Notes under the pieces: model-generated
What the model was told of the DNA's origin: nothing
Database searches by the model: none
Seen by the model: the letters and a program-made list of their open reading frames with translations, nothing else
Assembly: GCF_031085175.1 (NCBI RefSeq)
Contig: NZ_JAVHUY010000020.1
Coordinates: 62,001-126,000 of the forward strand
Reading direction: 5' to 3'
Length of the DNA: 64,000 nucleotides
Source of the DNA: Phytohabitans maris
Lineage (GTDB): Bacteria > Actinomycetota > Actinomycetes > Mycobacteriales > Micromonosporaceae
Shown: positions 45,437 through 54,158 of the stretch, piece by piece
How positions within the stretch are numbered: the stretch's first letter is position 1
Layout of the letters: each line of letters opens with the position of its first letter
Program-made: the position numbers and the translations under genes

Positions 45437-46759
45437 TCACGGCGTCTCCTCCTGGGGCGCGACCGGCTCCTCGGCGGCGCGGCGGGCCATCCGGCGGAGC
45501 ACGGTCACGGTGGCCACCGTCAGCACCAGGTACACGGAGGCGACGATCAGCAGCCCGGTGGCCAGCCCCGGCGCCGGGTTGACGGCCTCGGCGGTGCGCA
45601 GGTGCCCGTACACGATCCAGGGTTGGCGCCCCACCTCCGTGACGACCCATCCGGCCTCGACTGCGACGGCGGCCCCGATCCCGGCGACGGCCGCGGCCCG
45701 CCAGAACCAGGCCGAGCGCGGCGGCCCGCGCCGCCGCCACCAGGCCAGTGCCCACCAGCCGGCCAGCCCGAGCAGGCCGAAGCCGATCGCCACCATCACC
45801 TGGAACGCCCACTTCACCACGGTCACCGGCGGCTCCGCGTCGTCCGGCACCTGGTCGAGGCCGATGACCTCGGCGTTCGGGCTGCCGTGGGCGAGGAGGG
45901 AGAGCGCGTTCGGGATCGCCACGGCGTAGCGGAGCTCACCGTCGAGGTAGACGCCGCCGAGCGAGAGGGGCGCGCCCCGCTCCGTCCGGGCCAGCCCTTC
46001 CAGGGCGGCGAGCTTGGTCGGCTGGTACTCGGCCAGGAAGCGGGCCGCCCAGTCGCCGACGACGACCTGCACCGGCGCGAGCAGGGCGGCGATCGTGAAC
46101 GGCACGGCGAAGCCCAGCCGGTGGTACCGGTCCCGCCGCCCGCGCAGGTACGCCACCGCGTACACGCCGGCGATGCCGAAGCCGGTGACCATGAAGGCCG
46201 CCACGATCATGTGTACCGTCTGCGGCGGCGTCGCCGGGTTGAACATCGCCACCCACGGGTTCACGTCGGTCACCTCGCCGGAGACCAGATCGAAGCCGCG
46301 CGGCTGGTTCATCCACGCGTTCGCGCTGACGACGAAGAACGCGGACGCCACCCCGGCCACGCAGAGCGGGATGCCGGAGAGCAGGTGTGCTCGGGGCGGC
46401 AGCCGGTCCCAGGCGTACAGGTAGATGCCGAGGAAGATCGCCTCGATGAAGAACGCGAAGCCCTCCAGCGCGAACGGCAGCCCGATCACGTCGCCGTACC
46501 GGTCCATCAGCCCCGGCCAGAGCAGCCCCATCTCGAACGACAGGATCGTGCCGGAGACCGCGCCGACGGCGAACAGCACCCCCATCGACTTGGCCCAGCG
46601 GTGGGCGAGACGGGTGTACACCGGGTCGCCGGTGCGGTAACCCCGCCACTCCGCAAAGAGGGTGACCGCCGGCATCCCCACGCCGAACGAGGCGATCACG
46701 ATGTGCCAGCCCAGCGACAGCGCCATCTGCAGGCGCGCCGCGGCCAGGTCCTCGATCAC
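45437..46759 (-). CDS. cydA: Cytochrome bd ubiquinol oxidase subunit I
   Basis: 440-residue haem-bearing subunit of quinol oxidase bd. LGWHIVIASFGVGMP carries the haem ligand His19, TVHMIVAAFM the second conserved His, and EVGRQPWIVYG the GRQPW motif. The periplasmic Q-loop is short, as in the cyanide-insensitive (CIO) and most actinobacterial forms, and the protein is ~80 residues shorter than E. coli CydA for that reason. Helices fill the remainder. It probably starts the cydAB operon; the 278-bp upstream region shared with the divergent deacetylase gene shows no site I can name. Confidence 0.94.
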   Translation of the reverse strand: MIEDLAAARLQMALSLGWHIVIASFGVGMPAVTLFAEWRGYRTGDPVYTRLAHRWAKSMGVLFAVGAVSGTILSFEMGLLWPGLMDRYGDVIGLPFALEGFAFFIEAIFLGIYLYAWDRLPPRAHLLSGIPLCVAGVASAFFVVSANAWMNQPRGFDLVSGEVTDVNPWVAMFNPATPPQTVHMIVAAFMVTGFGIAGVYAVAYLRGRRDRYHRLGFAVPFTIAALLAPVQVVVGDWAARFLAEYQPTKLAALEGLARTERGAPLSLGGVYLDGELRYAVAIPNALSLLAHGSPNAEVIGLDQVPDDAEPPVTVVKWAFQVMVAIGFGLLGLAGWWALAWWRRRGPPRSAWFWRAAAVAGIGAAVAVEAGWVVTEVGRQPWIVYGHLRTAEAVNPAPGLATGLLIVASVYLVLTVATVTVLRRMARRAAEEPVAPQEETP

Positions 46760-47037
46760 GCGGCTGGGCTACCCCGGGAAGGGAACGCCCAACCGCGACG
46801 AAGGGGACCATTTTTCGCTCTACGGGCGGCAGAGCGACGCCCGTAACAGACGCATATTTTCCGGAATACAGTCTCAGGCACTCTGCCGAAAGCGCATCGT
46901 AACCCACTCGACCTGAGCTAGATGTGCGGTCCTGACCTGGCTATATTGATGGATGTTGCGCTCGCATACGTTCCGGCTCATACTACGGAATGTTTCATCA
47001 CGGCCCCGCAACATCCACCCCACGCCCAGGAGCCGCC
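46760..47037. other. Divergent control region of cydAB and the deacetylase gene
   Basis: 278 bp, less GC-rich than its surroundings and containing AT-rich patches (GCATATTTTCCGGAATAC near 46850, TATATT at 46941). Promoters for both directions must lie here, but no well-spaced -35/-10 pair or clear redox-regulator palindrome could be identified by eye. Confidence 0.4.
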
Positions 47038-48144
47038 ATGCCGCCCACCCGCCTGTCCCGACGTACGGCAGCCGCCCTGGCCTCGCTGGCCACCGCGGCC
47101 GCGGCCGCCCTCACGCTGACCGTCGCCGCCACGCCCTCCAGCGCGGCCGCCGACTGCAGCGGTGGCTACGTCGGCCTCACGTACGACGACGGTCCCAACT
47201 CCGGTACGACGACCGCGCTGCTCAACGCGCTGACCTCGGCCGGCCTGCGGGCCACGTTCTTCAACATCGGCCAGCGCGTCCAGCAAAACTCGGCGCTCGC
47301 CCGGGCCCAGGTCTCGGCCGGCATGTGGGTCGGCAACCACAGCTGGACCCATCCCCACCTGCCGCAGATGAGCAGCCAGCAGATCACCTCGGAGCTGACC
47401 CAGACGCAGCAGGCGATCCAGCAGGCGACCGGGCAGACGCCGCGCCTCTTCCGCCCGCCGTACGGCGAGACCAACGCGACCATCCGCTCGATCGAGTCCC
47501 AGCTCGGCCTCACCGAGGTGCTGTGGGACGTCGACTCGCAAGACTGGAACGGCGCCAGCACCAGCGCGATCGTCCAGGCCGCCGGCCGCCTGCAGAACGG
47601 CCAGGTGATCCTGATGCACGACGGCTACCAGACGACGATCCAGGCGGTGCCGCAGATCGCGTCCAACCTGGCCAGCCGCAACCTGTGCGCCGGCATGATC
47701 TCCACGTCGACCGGCCGGGCGGTCGCGCCGGACGGCGGCAACCCGACCACGCCGCCGACCACCCGGCCGCCGACGACCCCACCGACGACCACGCCGCCGG
47801 TCACCACGCCCCCGCCCGGTGGTGACGGTGCGTGCCGCGTCGGCTACACGGTCAGCGCCTGGAACACCGGACTGACCGCGTCGATCACCATCACCAACAC
47901 GAGCAGCGCGGCGGTGAACGGCTGGACGCTGGCCTTCACCCTCCCCAGTGGACAGACGATCACGTCCGGCTGGAACGCGTCGTACTCGCCGAGCAGCGGG
48001 GCGGTGACCGCTCGCAACGCCGCGTACAACGGGAGCATCGCGCCGAGCGCCTCGGTCGGCATCGGCTTCCAGGCGACCCACACCGGAAACACCGGCCGTC
48101 CCGCGTCGTTCACCCTGAACGGCACCGCCTGCACGGTCGCCTGA
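47038..48144 (+). CDS. Secreted polysaccharide deacetylase (NodB) with CBM2
   Basis: 368-residue exported carbohydrate esterase (CE4 type). A twin-basic N-terminus and hydrophobic signal sequence (ALASLATAAAAALTLTVAA) are followed by the NodB domain. Metal and catalytic motifs are LTYDDGP (Asp-Asp), NHSWTHPHL (His-x-x-x-His), RPPYGETN and, near the end, LMHDGYQ. A Thr/Pro linker leads to a CBM2 module (~260-368, ending TLNGTACTV). Substrates are acetylated chitin or xylan; CBM2 with CE4 is frequent in xylan/chitin deacetylases. The ATG at 47038 has AGGAG 7 nt upstream, and an earlier in-frame ATG at 46990 has none. Confidence 0.92.
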   Translation: MPPTRLSRRTAAALASLATAAAAALTLTVAATPSSAAADCSGGYVGLTYDDGPNSGTTTALLNALTSAGLRATFFNIGQRVQQNSALARAQVSAGMWVGNHSWTHPHLPQMSSQQITSELTQTQQAIQQATGQTPRLFRPPYGETNATIRSIESQLGLTEVLWDVDSQDWNGASTSAIVQAAGRLQNGQVILMHDGYQTTIQAVPQIASNLASRNLCAGMISTSTGRAVAPDGGNPTTPPTTRPPTTPPTTTPPVTTPPPGGDGACRVGYTVSAWNTGLTASITITNTSSAAVNGWTLAFTLPSGQTITSGWNASYSPSSGAVTARNAAYNGSIAPSASVGIGFQATHTGNTGRPASFTLNGTACTVA

Positions 48145-48148
48145 ACGC

Positions 48149-48204
48149 CGTGATCGAAGCTCCCGCCAAGTAGCTCTAACGACTTGGCGGGAGCTTCGAT
48201 CACG
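48149..48204. terminator. 23-bp perfect-stem hairpin
   Basis: A 23-bp perfect stem (left arm 48149-48171 starting CGTGATCGAAGC, right arm 48182-48204) with a 10-nt loop starts 5 bp after the deacetylase stop and ends 2 bp before the convergent SDR stop. It is exceptionally stable and symmetric, fit to terminate both strands. Confidence 0.85.
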
Positions 48205-48205
48205 C

Positions 48206-49150
48206 TCAGGAGCCGAGCAGCTCCTCGCTGACCGCCCAGAGCCGGGCGGCCGCCTCCGGGTCCAGGGCGTACCCGGCCACGCCGCGCACCGAGCCCGGCT
48301 GGTGCGCCACGGCCTCGTCGCAGTCCTCGAAGTAGCGACCGCCCACGCCGTCGAGCAGCGGCGACGTGGCGAGCAGTACCGAGGTGGCGGCGCCCTGCTC
48401 CGGCGTCTTCCAGGCCGCTACGCTGGCGCCGGCCCGGGCACGGAGGCGGGCGAGCTCCTCCTCGCTGACGTACCTCTGGAGGCCCGTGCGGATGCCGCCC
48501 GGGTGCAGCGCGTTCACGGTGATGCCGTCGCCGGCCCACCGCTTGCTCGCCTCGACCGCGAAGAGCACGTTGGCGGTCTTGGACTGGCCGTACCCCTCCC
48601 ACGGCAGGTACTCGCGGCGCTCGAAGTTGATGTCGTCGAAGACGACCGGCGAGCGCTGGTGCGCGGAGGAGCTGACCGACACGACGCGCGCCCCGCCCGC
48701 CTCGGCCAGCGCCCGGTGCAGCCCGGTCGCGAGGCCGAAGTGGCCGAGGTGGTTGGTGGCGAACTGGAGCTCCCACCCATCGGCGGTTCGGGTCAGCGGC
48801 GGCGCCATCACACCGGCGTTGTTGACCAGGATGTGCAGCGGGCCCTCCCACGCCGTGACGAGTGCGGCGACGGAGGAACGGTCGGCGAGTTCGAGCGGCG
48901 CGACGTACACCTGCTTGTTGCCGGTGGTGGCGGTGATGTCCTCGGCGGTACGCTCGCCCGCCGCGAGGTTGCGGACCGCGAGCGTGACCTCGGCGCCGGC
49001 GCCGGCCAGCGCCCGCGCGGTCTCGATGCCGATGCCGGACGCGCCACCCGTGACGATCGCCCGGCGGCCGCTCAGGTCGATCCCCGCCACCACTTCGGCG
49101 GCCGTGGACTCGGCGTTGAACGGCGTGGTGATGCGTGTGGTCCCAGTCAT
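48206..49150 (-). CDS. Short-chain dehydrogenase/reductase
   Basis: 314-residue NAD(P)-dependent oxidoreductase of the retinol-dehydrogenase-like SDR group. The cofactor loop is VTGGASGIGIETARALA, the structural NNAG lies in ILVNNAGVMAPP, the catalytic Ser in VVSVSSSAHQ, and YxxxK appears as YGQSKTAN. The ATG at 49150 is used because homology begins there; the frame runs 52 codons upstream through the control region. It is divergent from a TetR gene with two dyads in between, the same layout as the pair at 11.5-13.2 kb. Substrate unknown. Confidence 0.9.
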   Translation of the reverse strand: MTGTTRITTPFNAESTAAEVVAGIDLSGRRAIVTGGASGIGIETARALAGAGAEVTLAVRNLAAGERTAEDITATTGNKQVYVAPLELADRSSVAALVTAWEGPLHILVNNAGVMAPPLTRTADGWELQFATNHLGHFGLATGLHRALAEAGGARVVSVSSSAHQRSPVVFDDINFERREYLPWEGYGQSKTANVLFAVEASKRWAGDGITVNALHPGGIRTGLQRYVSEEELARLRARAGASVAAWKTPEQGAATSVLLATSPLLDGVGGRYFEDCDEAVAHQPGSVRGVAGYALDPEAAARLWAVSEELLGS

Positions 49151-49202
49151 GATCTTCCCGTCTCGATCGTCGGACCCCTTGGAGCACCCAACCTGTACGC
49201 TA

Positions 49203-49254
49203 AAACGGAGGGGCCTCCACTTCACCGCCAACACTAAGCGGAGCCTCCTCCGGT
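49203..49254. promoter_or_regulatory. Two TetR-type dyads between the second SDR/TetR pair
   Basis: AAACGGAGGGGCCTCCACTT (49203-49222) contains GGAGG-GG-CCTCC. A second related sequence, starting ACTAAGCGGAG and ending CTCCGGT, lies at 49233-49254. The AAACGGnGG and CACTT ends resemble the dyads at 12524-12580 in the first pair. They are likely operators of the TetR protein at 49291. Confidence 0.65.
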
Positions 49255-49290
49255 AACCAGTGACCTGCACCACCCACGGGGAGGAACACG

Positions 49291-49830
49291 GTGCGCGCCG
49301 ACGCACAGCGCAACCGCGAGCGGCTGCTCGACGCCGCGGTCCGCGCGTTCTCGCAGGACGGGCCGGACGTCACGCTCGACGCGATCGCCAAGGACGCGGG
49401 CGTCGGAATCGGCACGCTCTACCGGCACTTCCCCACGCGGGAGGCGCTGATCGAGGCCGCGTACCGCAACGAGCTCGCCCGGCTCTGCGACTCGGTGGAC
49501 GACCTGCTCGCCGGCCAGCCGCCGGACCAGGCGCTCCGCACCTGGATGGACCGCTTCGTCGACTACATGGGCACCAAGCGGGAGATGTCCGACGCGCTGC
49601 GGGTGGTGATCGCGGCCGGCGTCAACCCGTACGCGCAGAGCCGCGACCGGCTCACCACCGCGATCACCGCGCTGCTGGAGGCGGGTGTGGCGGCCGGCGT
49701 GATCCGGCCGGACGCGCAGCCCGGCGACGTACTCATCGCCCTGAGCGGCGTCTCGATGGCCGCCGGCGAGCGCGACCAGGCCGGCCGCCTCCTCGACCTG
49801 CTCGTCGACGGCCTCCGCTACCGCACGTGA
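49291..49830 (+). CDS. TetR-family transcriptional regulator
   Basis: 179-residue repressor with helix-turn-helix TLDAIAKDAGVGIGTLYRHF followed by PTREALIEAAYRNEL. The C-terminal ligand domain continues to LLVDGLRYRT, typical of SDR-linked TetR regulators. GTG 49291 has GGGGAGGAAC a few bases upstream. It is paralogous in layout and sequence to the TetR at 12600. Expected role: control of the divergent SDR gene and itself in response to a small hydrophobic or reactive compound. Confidence 0.92.
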   Translation: MRADAQRNRERLLDAAVRAFSQDGPDVTLDAIAKDAGVGIGTLYRHFPTREALIEAAYRNELARLCDSVDDLLAGQPPDQALRTWMDRFVDYMGTKREMSDALRVVIAAGVNPYAQSRDRLTTAITALLEAGVAAGVIRPDAQPGDVLIALSGVSMAAGERDQAGRLLDLLVDGLRYRT

Positions 49831-49875
49831 CCGCCGCGCTGCCGGGTCTGCGCGAGTCGCTCACGCTGCCCGCCG

Positions 49876-51078
49876 TCAGGTCGGCTTGGGGCCGGTGATC
49901 GACGGGAGCTTGCTGGTGCCGCGGTAGAAGATCCCCGGCAGCGTCTCGAACTCGTCGCTCGGGTTGCGCCGCAGCGTGGAGTTTTCCAGCTTGAGGCTGC
50001 CGCTGAGGTCGTTGCTGACGAAGAAGATCGCGCCGCCGCCCTCGCGGGCGTGGTTGCGCTCCATGATGGTGCCGGCCACCCGGACGGTGATGGTGTTGCC
50101 GTCGAAGTACATCGCGCCGCCGTTGCCGCCGCCGGGCGTGCCGTTGGCGGCCTGGTTGGCGCCGTACCCGATCGCCTCGTTGTAGCTGAACAGGCTGTTG
50201 AGCACGATCCACGAGACGCCGATGCTGCTCAGCGCGCCACCGTTGGAGCAGCGCCCGCCCTGGCCGGAGGCACCGCCGAAGGTGCTGCTCACCACGTACA
50301 CGGGGAGGTCCTGGTTTTGGTCCAGGGCGCGGATCGCCGCGCCGCCGAGGTCGGGGCCGCCGCTGTCGCACTTGTTGCGGACGAACTTGGTGTTGACCAC
50401 CTTGAACCGCCCGCCCCGCACGTAGAGCGCGCCGCCACCACCGCCGTTGGTCACCTCGATGTCGGGGTCGACGCCGATCGAGCTGCCGTCGGCGAGGGTG
50501 ATGTTTTGCACGGTGAGGTGGGGGTGGTCCTGGTTGGTGCAGTCGGAGTTTTCCCAGCCCTGAGCCTCGTCACAGGTGTTCTGGTAGATGATCCGGCGCT
50601 TGCCGCCGCCGCTGAGCGTGACCTTGCCGCCGCCGTCGATGACCACCTTGCGGGTGGAGTTCTTGATCTTTGCGGTCTGCGCCATCGTGATGGTGATCGG
50701 GTCGGGACCGCAGGAGAACGTGATGATCCCGCCGGCCGCCACCGCCGAGACGACCGCCTTGGAGGTGCAGCTGGCCGGCGTGCCGTTGCCCACGACGCGG
50801 TCCGGCTTGCTGGTGTCGACCGCGCGCCCCTCGGCCGGCACCGACGCCTTGCCGTTGGGGTTGCCGGCGCGCGGCACGGCGGCCGGCGGCTTCTTCGAGG
50901 CGGGCGGCTTGGTGGTGGGCGCGGCGCCCAGCGCGGCCGTTCCGGCGGGCGCCTCGGTGGCCACCGCACCGCCCTCGGTCGGGGCGGGCGGCGGCGGATC
51001 CGCACCCCGCTCGTCACCGCCACCACACCCCGCGAGGAGCGCGGCGACCAGCAGCAACGATCCGGCTCTCAGGCGCAC
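49876..51078 (-). CDS. Lipoprotein with right-handed beta-helix repeats
   Basis: 400-residue exported lipoprotein. The signal sequence ends in a lipobox (VAALLAGCGGG), so the mature protein is lipid-anchored at Cys18. A Pro/Ala/Thr/Lys-rich spacer (~25-85) leads to a parallel beta-helix with repeating NxxF/S-x-N-x-A turns (TKFVRNKC, SSTFGGASG, NSLFSYNEA, GTIMERNHA, NSTLRRNPS) and glycine-rich GGGGGALYVRGG and GGNGGAMYFDG ladders. This fold binds or cleaves polysaccharide, but no catalytic lyase residues can be identified, so adhesion or binding is equally possible. Convergent with the TetR gene at 49291-49830; no clear operon partner. Confidence 0.82.
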   Translation of the reverse strand: MRLRAGSLLLVAALLAGCGGGDERGADPPPPAPTEGGAVATEAPAGTAALGAAPTTKPPASKKPPAAVPRAGNPNGKASVPAEGRAVDTSKPDRVVGNGTPASCTSKAVVSAVAAGGIITFSCGPDPITITMAQTAKIKNSTRKVVIDGGGKVTLSGGGKRRIIYQNTCDEAQGWENSDCTNQDHPHLTVQNITLADGSSIGVDPDIEVTNGGGGGALYVRGGRFKVVNTKFVRNKCDSGGPDLGGAAIRALDQNQDLPVYVVSSTFGGASGQGGRCSNGGALSSIGVSWIVLNSLFSYNEAIGYGANQAANGTPGGGNGGAMYFDGNTITVRVAGTIMERNHAREGGGAIFFVSNDLSGSLKLENSTLRRNPSDEFETLPGIFYRGTSKLPSITGPKPT

Positions 51079-51152
51079 CCGCCGAATCTAACGGCTGGGC
51101 GGCGCCACGTCGGTCCCCCGTACGGGCCTCAGTACCCCGATAACGTGGAGCG

Positions 51153-51938
51153 ATGACACGGGTCTTGGTCACCGGGGCGTCGGACGGGCTGGGGCGGGCA
51201 CTCGCGTTCGCGCTGGCCGAGCGGGGGTACCAGCTCGTCGTGCACGGCCGCGACACCGAGCGGCTCGCCGAGGTGGCCGAGCGGACCGGCGCCCAGGCGA
51301 TCCAGGCCGACCTCGCCTCCCTCGCCGAGGTGCGCCGCCTGGCCGCCGCGGTCGAGGGCGACCTGGACGTGCTGGTCAACAACGCGGGCATCGGCTTCGG
51401 CGCACCCGGCGCACCCCGGCAGCTCTCCGCGGACGGGTACGAGCTGCGGCTGGCCGTCAACTACCTCGCGCCGTACCTGCTGACCCGGCTCCTGATCCCG
51501 CGGCTGAAGCGGTCGGCGCCGGCCCGGATCGTCAACGTGGCCTCGGTCGGGCAGCGACCCTTCGATGTGGACGATCCGATGATGGAGCGCGGCTACGACG
51601 GCACGGAGGCGTACCGGCGGGCGAAGCTGGCCCTCGTCGCGTACACCTTCGACCTGGCCGAGGAGCTGGCCGGCACCGGCGTGACCGCCAACTGCCTGCA
51701 CCCGGCGACCCTGATGCCGACGACGATGGTGCGCCAGGCCGGTACGCCCCAGGTCGACACGCTGGAGACGGGACTGCGGTCGACGCTGCGCCTCGTCGTC
51801 GACCCGGCGCTGGCGGGCGTGACCGGCCGCTACTTCGATCGCGATCGCCCGGGGCGGGCCCTGGACCAGGCGTACGACCTGGACTTTCGCAAGCGCCTGC
51901 GGGATCTCAGCGAGTCGCTGACCCGAACGCGGGGATGA
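51153..51938 (+). CDS. Short-chain dehydrogenase/reductase
   Basis: 261-residue SDR. VLVTGASDGLGRALAFALAE is the TGxxxGxG cofactor loop, DVLVNNAGIGFG the structural NNAG block, and NVASVGQRP with YRRAKLAL gives the catalytic Ser and Tyr-x-x-x-Lys. The length and the acidic residue after beta-2 (HGRDTERLAE) do not settle NAD versus NADP use. Its 3' end overlaps the convergent HD-hydrolase gene by 32 bp, so antisense pairing of the two transcripts is possible. Substrate unknown. Confidence 0.9.
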   Translation: MTRVLVTGASDGLGRALAFALAERGYQLVVHGRDTERLAEVAERTGAQAIQADLASLAEVRRLAAAVEGDLDVLVNNAGIGFGAPGAPRQLSADGYELRLAVNYLAPYLLTRLLIPRLKRSAPARIVNVASVGQRPFDVDDPMMERGYDGTEAYRRAKLALVAYTFDLAEELAGTGVTANCLHPATLMPTTMVRQAGTPQVDTLETGLRSTLRLVVDPALAGVTGRYFDRDRPGRALDQAYDLDFRKRLRDLSESLTRTRG

Positions 51939-52935
51939 GCCGAGGGCGCGGCCGGCGGACGGCGGCGGGGGCCGTCTTGACTCCCACGAAACACAGGTCG
52001 GGCTGCCGCTCGCGGACCGCGTCGATCCGCGGCTGGAAGTCGGCGGGGCTGGCCGCGGCGCCGATCCGCACCGCCCGCCGCACGAAGTCGTCTTCATCGA
52101 CGAACACGAGGTCGACGTCACCGTAGTGGGCGAGGTATCGCGGCATCACCTCGCCGCGCAGCCAGCTCGACCGGCACACGAGCTCGTTGTTGACCGGGAA
52201 GACGCGGGGGCGGATGAAGTGCGCCTTGACGCTGGCCGCGACGTCGAGCAGCCGCTCCGGCCGGTCCTGCCGCTCCAGCACCCGCCCCATCAGGTCGCGG
52301 AAGAGCCGCGCGAAGTCGGCGCGGAACGCGAGCGGATCGGGCGTGCCGGTGCCGTGGAACTCCTTGGCGAGCCGGCGGACCCGGCCCCGCCACGGCTCGG
52401 CTCGGAGCGTAAACCCGAGCACCCGGCAGACCGCGTCGGGAATGTAGTCGGGCCGCACGTTGAGCCCGGTCACGAGCAGCAGCGGGTCTTCGACCACGCC
52501 GGTGATGGCGTCGGCGCCGAGCACGATCCGCCCCTCGGCGCTCAGCTCGTCGATCCGCTTGTGGTGCACGCCCTCGATGTCGGCGAAGTCTTCGTCGGAG
52601 AGTCGGGCATCCACAAGGGACTTGCTGAAGGTGCGGGTATTGCCGGCCTGGTCGAACCACCCCACCTCGGTGTTGTGCGCGAAGGGCCAGCGGTTGAGGT
52701 CGTGGTGGAGGCAGAGCCGCACGACGCGCTCGACGTCGACTCCCGGCTGGCGCTCGGCAAGCCGCCGGGCCACCCAGGTCATGCGGCCGACGTGCCAGAT
52801 CCGCGCGAACGCCGACGAGCGGGGATCGCGCTCTTCCCCGAATACCGAAACAAAGCCCGTGATGCGACGCAACCGGCGAAGCGCTCGAACGGTGCTGTGC
52901 GCGGTGGGCGCCAGAGAAGCTGGATCGACCGTCAC
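51907..52935 (-). CDS. HD-domain hydrolase of dGTPase type
   Basis: 342-residue metal-dependent phosphohydrolase-like protein. The metal site follows the dGTP triphosphohydrolase pattern: His48 in RIWHVGRM, then HDLNRWPFAHNTE, with His78-Asp79 and His87/Glu90 at the spacing of HDxGxxPFxHxxE. The protein is shorter than typical dGTPases (400-500 residues) and its C-terminal 150 residues are unfamiliar. GTG 52935 overlaps the stop of the radical SAM gene (GTGA), with GGAGGGGG upstream. It is the last gene of a three-gene overlapping unit. Likely activity is dNTP or other nucleotide hydrolysis (inference from motif). dGTPases are known anti-phage effectors. Confidence 0.8.
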   Translation of the reverse strand: MTVDPASLAPTAHSTVRALRRLRRITGFVSVFGEERDPRSSAFARIWHVGRMTWVARRLAERQPGVDVERVVRLCLHHDLNRWPFAHNTEVGWFDQAGNTRTFSKSLVDARLSDEDFADIEGVHHKRIDELSAEGRIVLGADAITGVVEDPLLLVTGLNVRPDYIPDAVCRVLGFTLRAEPWRGRVRRLAKEFHGTGTPDPLAFRADFARLFRDLMGRVLERQDRPERLLDVAASVKAHFIRPRVFPVNNELVCRSSWLRGEVMPRYLAHYGDVDLVFVDEDDFVRRAVRIGAAASPADFQPRIDAVRERQPDLCFVGVKTAPAAVRRPRPRLIPAFGSATR

Positions 52936-54158
52936 GCCGCGAGCCCCCCTCCGGTAAACGACCCCAGCCACGCCTTCTGCCTGCGCACGCCCTGGGCTCG
53001 AACCGCCAAATGCCGGCCGTAGCCGTGCAAGAGTGTATTGTAGTCAAACTCGTCGATCATGTCATCGATCAGCAGTTTCCCCGCCGTGACCGACACCAGC
53101 CCCGGGTCGAGACCCAGGAAGGCGGCCACCCTGGCGGCCAGGGTCGCACCATCCGTCCACTCCTCGGTCAGCGCCGCCGTCGCGCAGCGTCCCCGCTGGG
53201 CGAGCGGGCAGGCGGCCGGCAGGCAGCGGTGCTCGGCGTGCGGCGGGCGCCAGGTGCCCAGCGCCTCCGGCCGGCCACCGAGGAACGCCAGCGCGCAGGA
53301 CGTGTTGCGGTACAGCGGGTAGCCGGCGGCCGCCGCGCTCTCCCGCGCCACGGCCCAGCCCTCGTCGTCGAAGACCTCCCACCGCTCCGCCGGCGCCGCC
53401 ATCGACCGGTCCAGCAGCGTGACGAGGCGCTCGTCCCACAGCGGTACCCCGGGCCCCCGGGTGAGCCCGACCGCGACGGAGGCGGACAGGCCCGACGTGG
53501 CCAGCCGCCCGACCAGCTTTTCCAGGTCGGCCCGGCTCGGCCGCAGCTCGGCCACGAACGGGCGCCAGAAATGCACCGCCTTCTGGTGGGTCGTCCGGGA
53601 GACGAGGCGGGCGTTGTCGAGCGTCGTGTCCAGGTCGGCGATGCGCCCGCGCTCCAGCGGCACCCCGGCGGGGCGGGCCATCGACTGGCTGAGGAACCAG
53701 AAGATCGGGAAGCCGGTCCGGTCGAGCGCGGCGAGCAGGTCGGGGTCGAGCCGCCCCTTGGTCACCACGACCACCGGGCGGCGCGGGATCCGCTCGGCGA
53801 GCAGCTCGACGATGCGTACCAGGGCGTCGCGGTTGGGGCGGGTGAGCACCATGTCGGTGTAGTTGCCGACGCAGAGGGGCGTCTGGTCGTACGCCGGGTC
53901 GACGACGCCCGCCCGCCGCCCACCCAGGTGGTCTTCGACGGCCGCCACCGCCATCTCCGGTGTGGCCCGCACCGCCGGCCGGGTCGCCCGCAGGCCGAGC
54001 GGGCCGAGATAGCAGTACGCGCAGTCCGCCGGGCAGCCGACGATCGGGTCCACGGTGATCCACGAGTCGTGCTCGGCCACCAGCGGGACGGCCGGCCGGG
54101 TCAGCTGGCGCCCGTCTCCTGCCACGCCTCGAAGACCGTCGTACGCGCCCTCCTGCAT
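52932..54158 (-). CDS. Radical SAM protein, spore-photoproduct-lyase-like
   Basis: 408-residue radical SAM enzyme. The [4Fe-4S]-binding motif is VGCPADCAYCYLGP (Cys42, Cys46, Cys49; CX3CX2C). The fold continues with VVVVTKGRLDPDLL and FLSQSMARP, as in SPL-like proteins. A second Cys group near the end (HRCLPAACPLAQRGRC) may hold an auxiliary cluster or zinc. ATG 54158 overlaps the upstream gene by 58 bp and follows GGAGGAG, so the two are tightly coupled; a GTG at 54125 is an alternative start. True photoproduct lyases have a different context; here the neighbours are a kinase-fold/PLD-like protein and an HD hydrolase, so the substrate is probably something else. Confidence 0.85.
   Translation of the reverse strand: MQEGAYDGLRGVAGDGRQLTRPAVPLVAEHDSWITVDPIVGCPADCAYCYLGPLGLRATRPAVRATPEMAVAAVEDHLGGRRAGVVDPAYDQTPLCVGNYTDMVLTRPNRDALVRIVELLAERIPRRPVVVVTKGRLDPDLLAALDRTGFPIFWFLSQSMARPAGVPLERGRIADLDTTLDNARLVSRTTHQKAVHFWRPFVAELRPSRADLEKLVGRLATSGLSASVAVGLTRGPGVPLWDERLVTLLDRSMAAPAERWEVFDDEGWAVARESAAAAGYPLYRNTSCALAFLGGRPEALGTWRPPHAEHRCLPAACPLAQRGRCATAALTEEWTDGATLAARVAAFLGLDPGLVSVTAGKLLIDDMIDEFDYNTLLHGYGRHLAVRAQGVRRQKAWLGSFTGGGLAA

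Noticed and set aside
52932-54158. Genuine spore photoproduct lyase
   Set aside because: Only the fold and cluster motif match; the context is a kinase-fold/HD unit and no sporulation or UV-repair partner is nearby.
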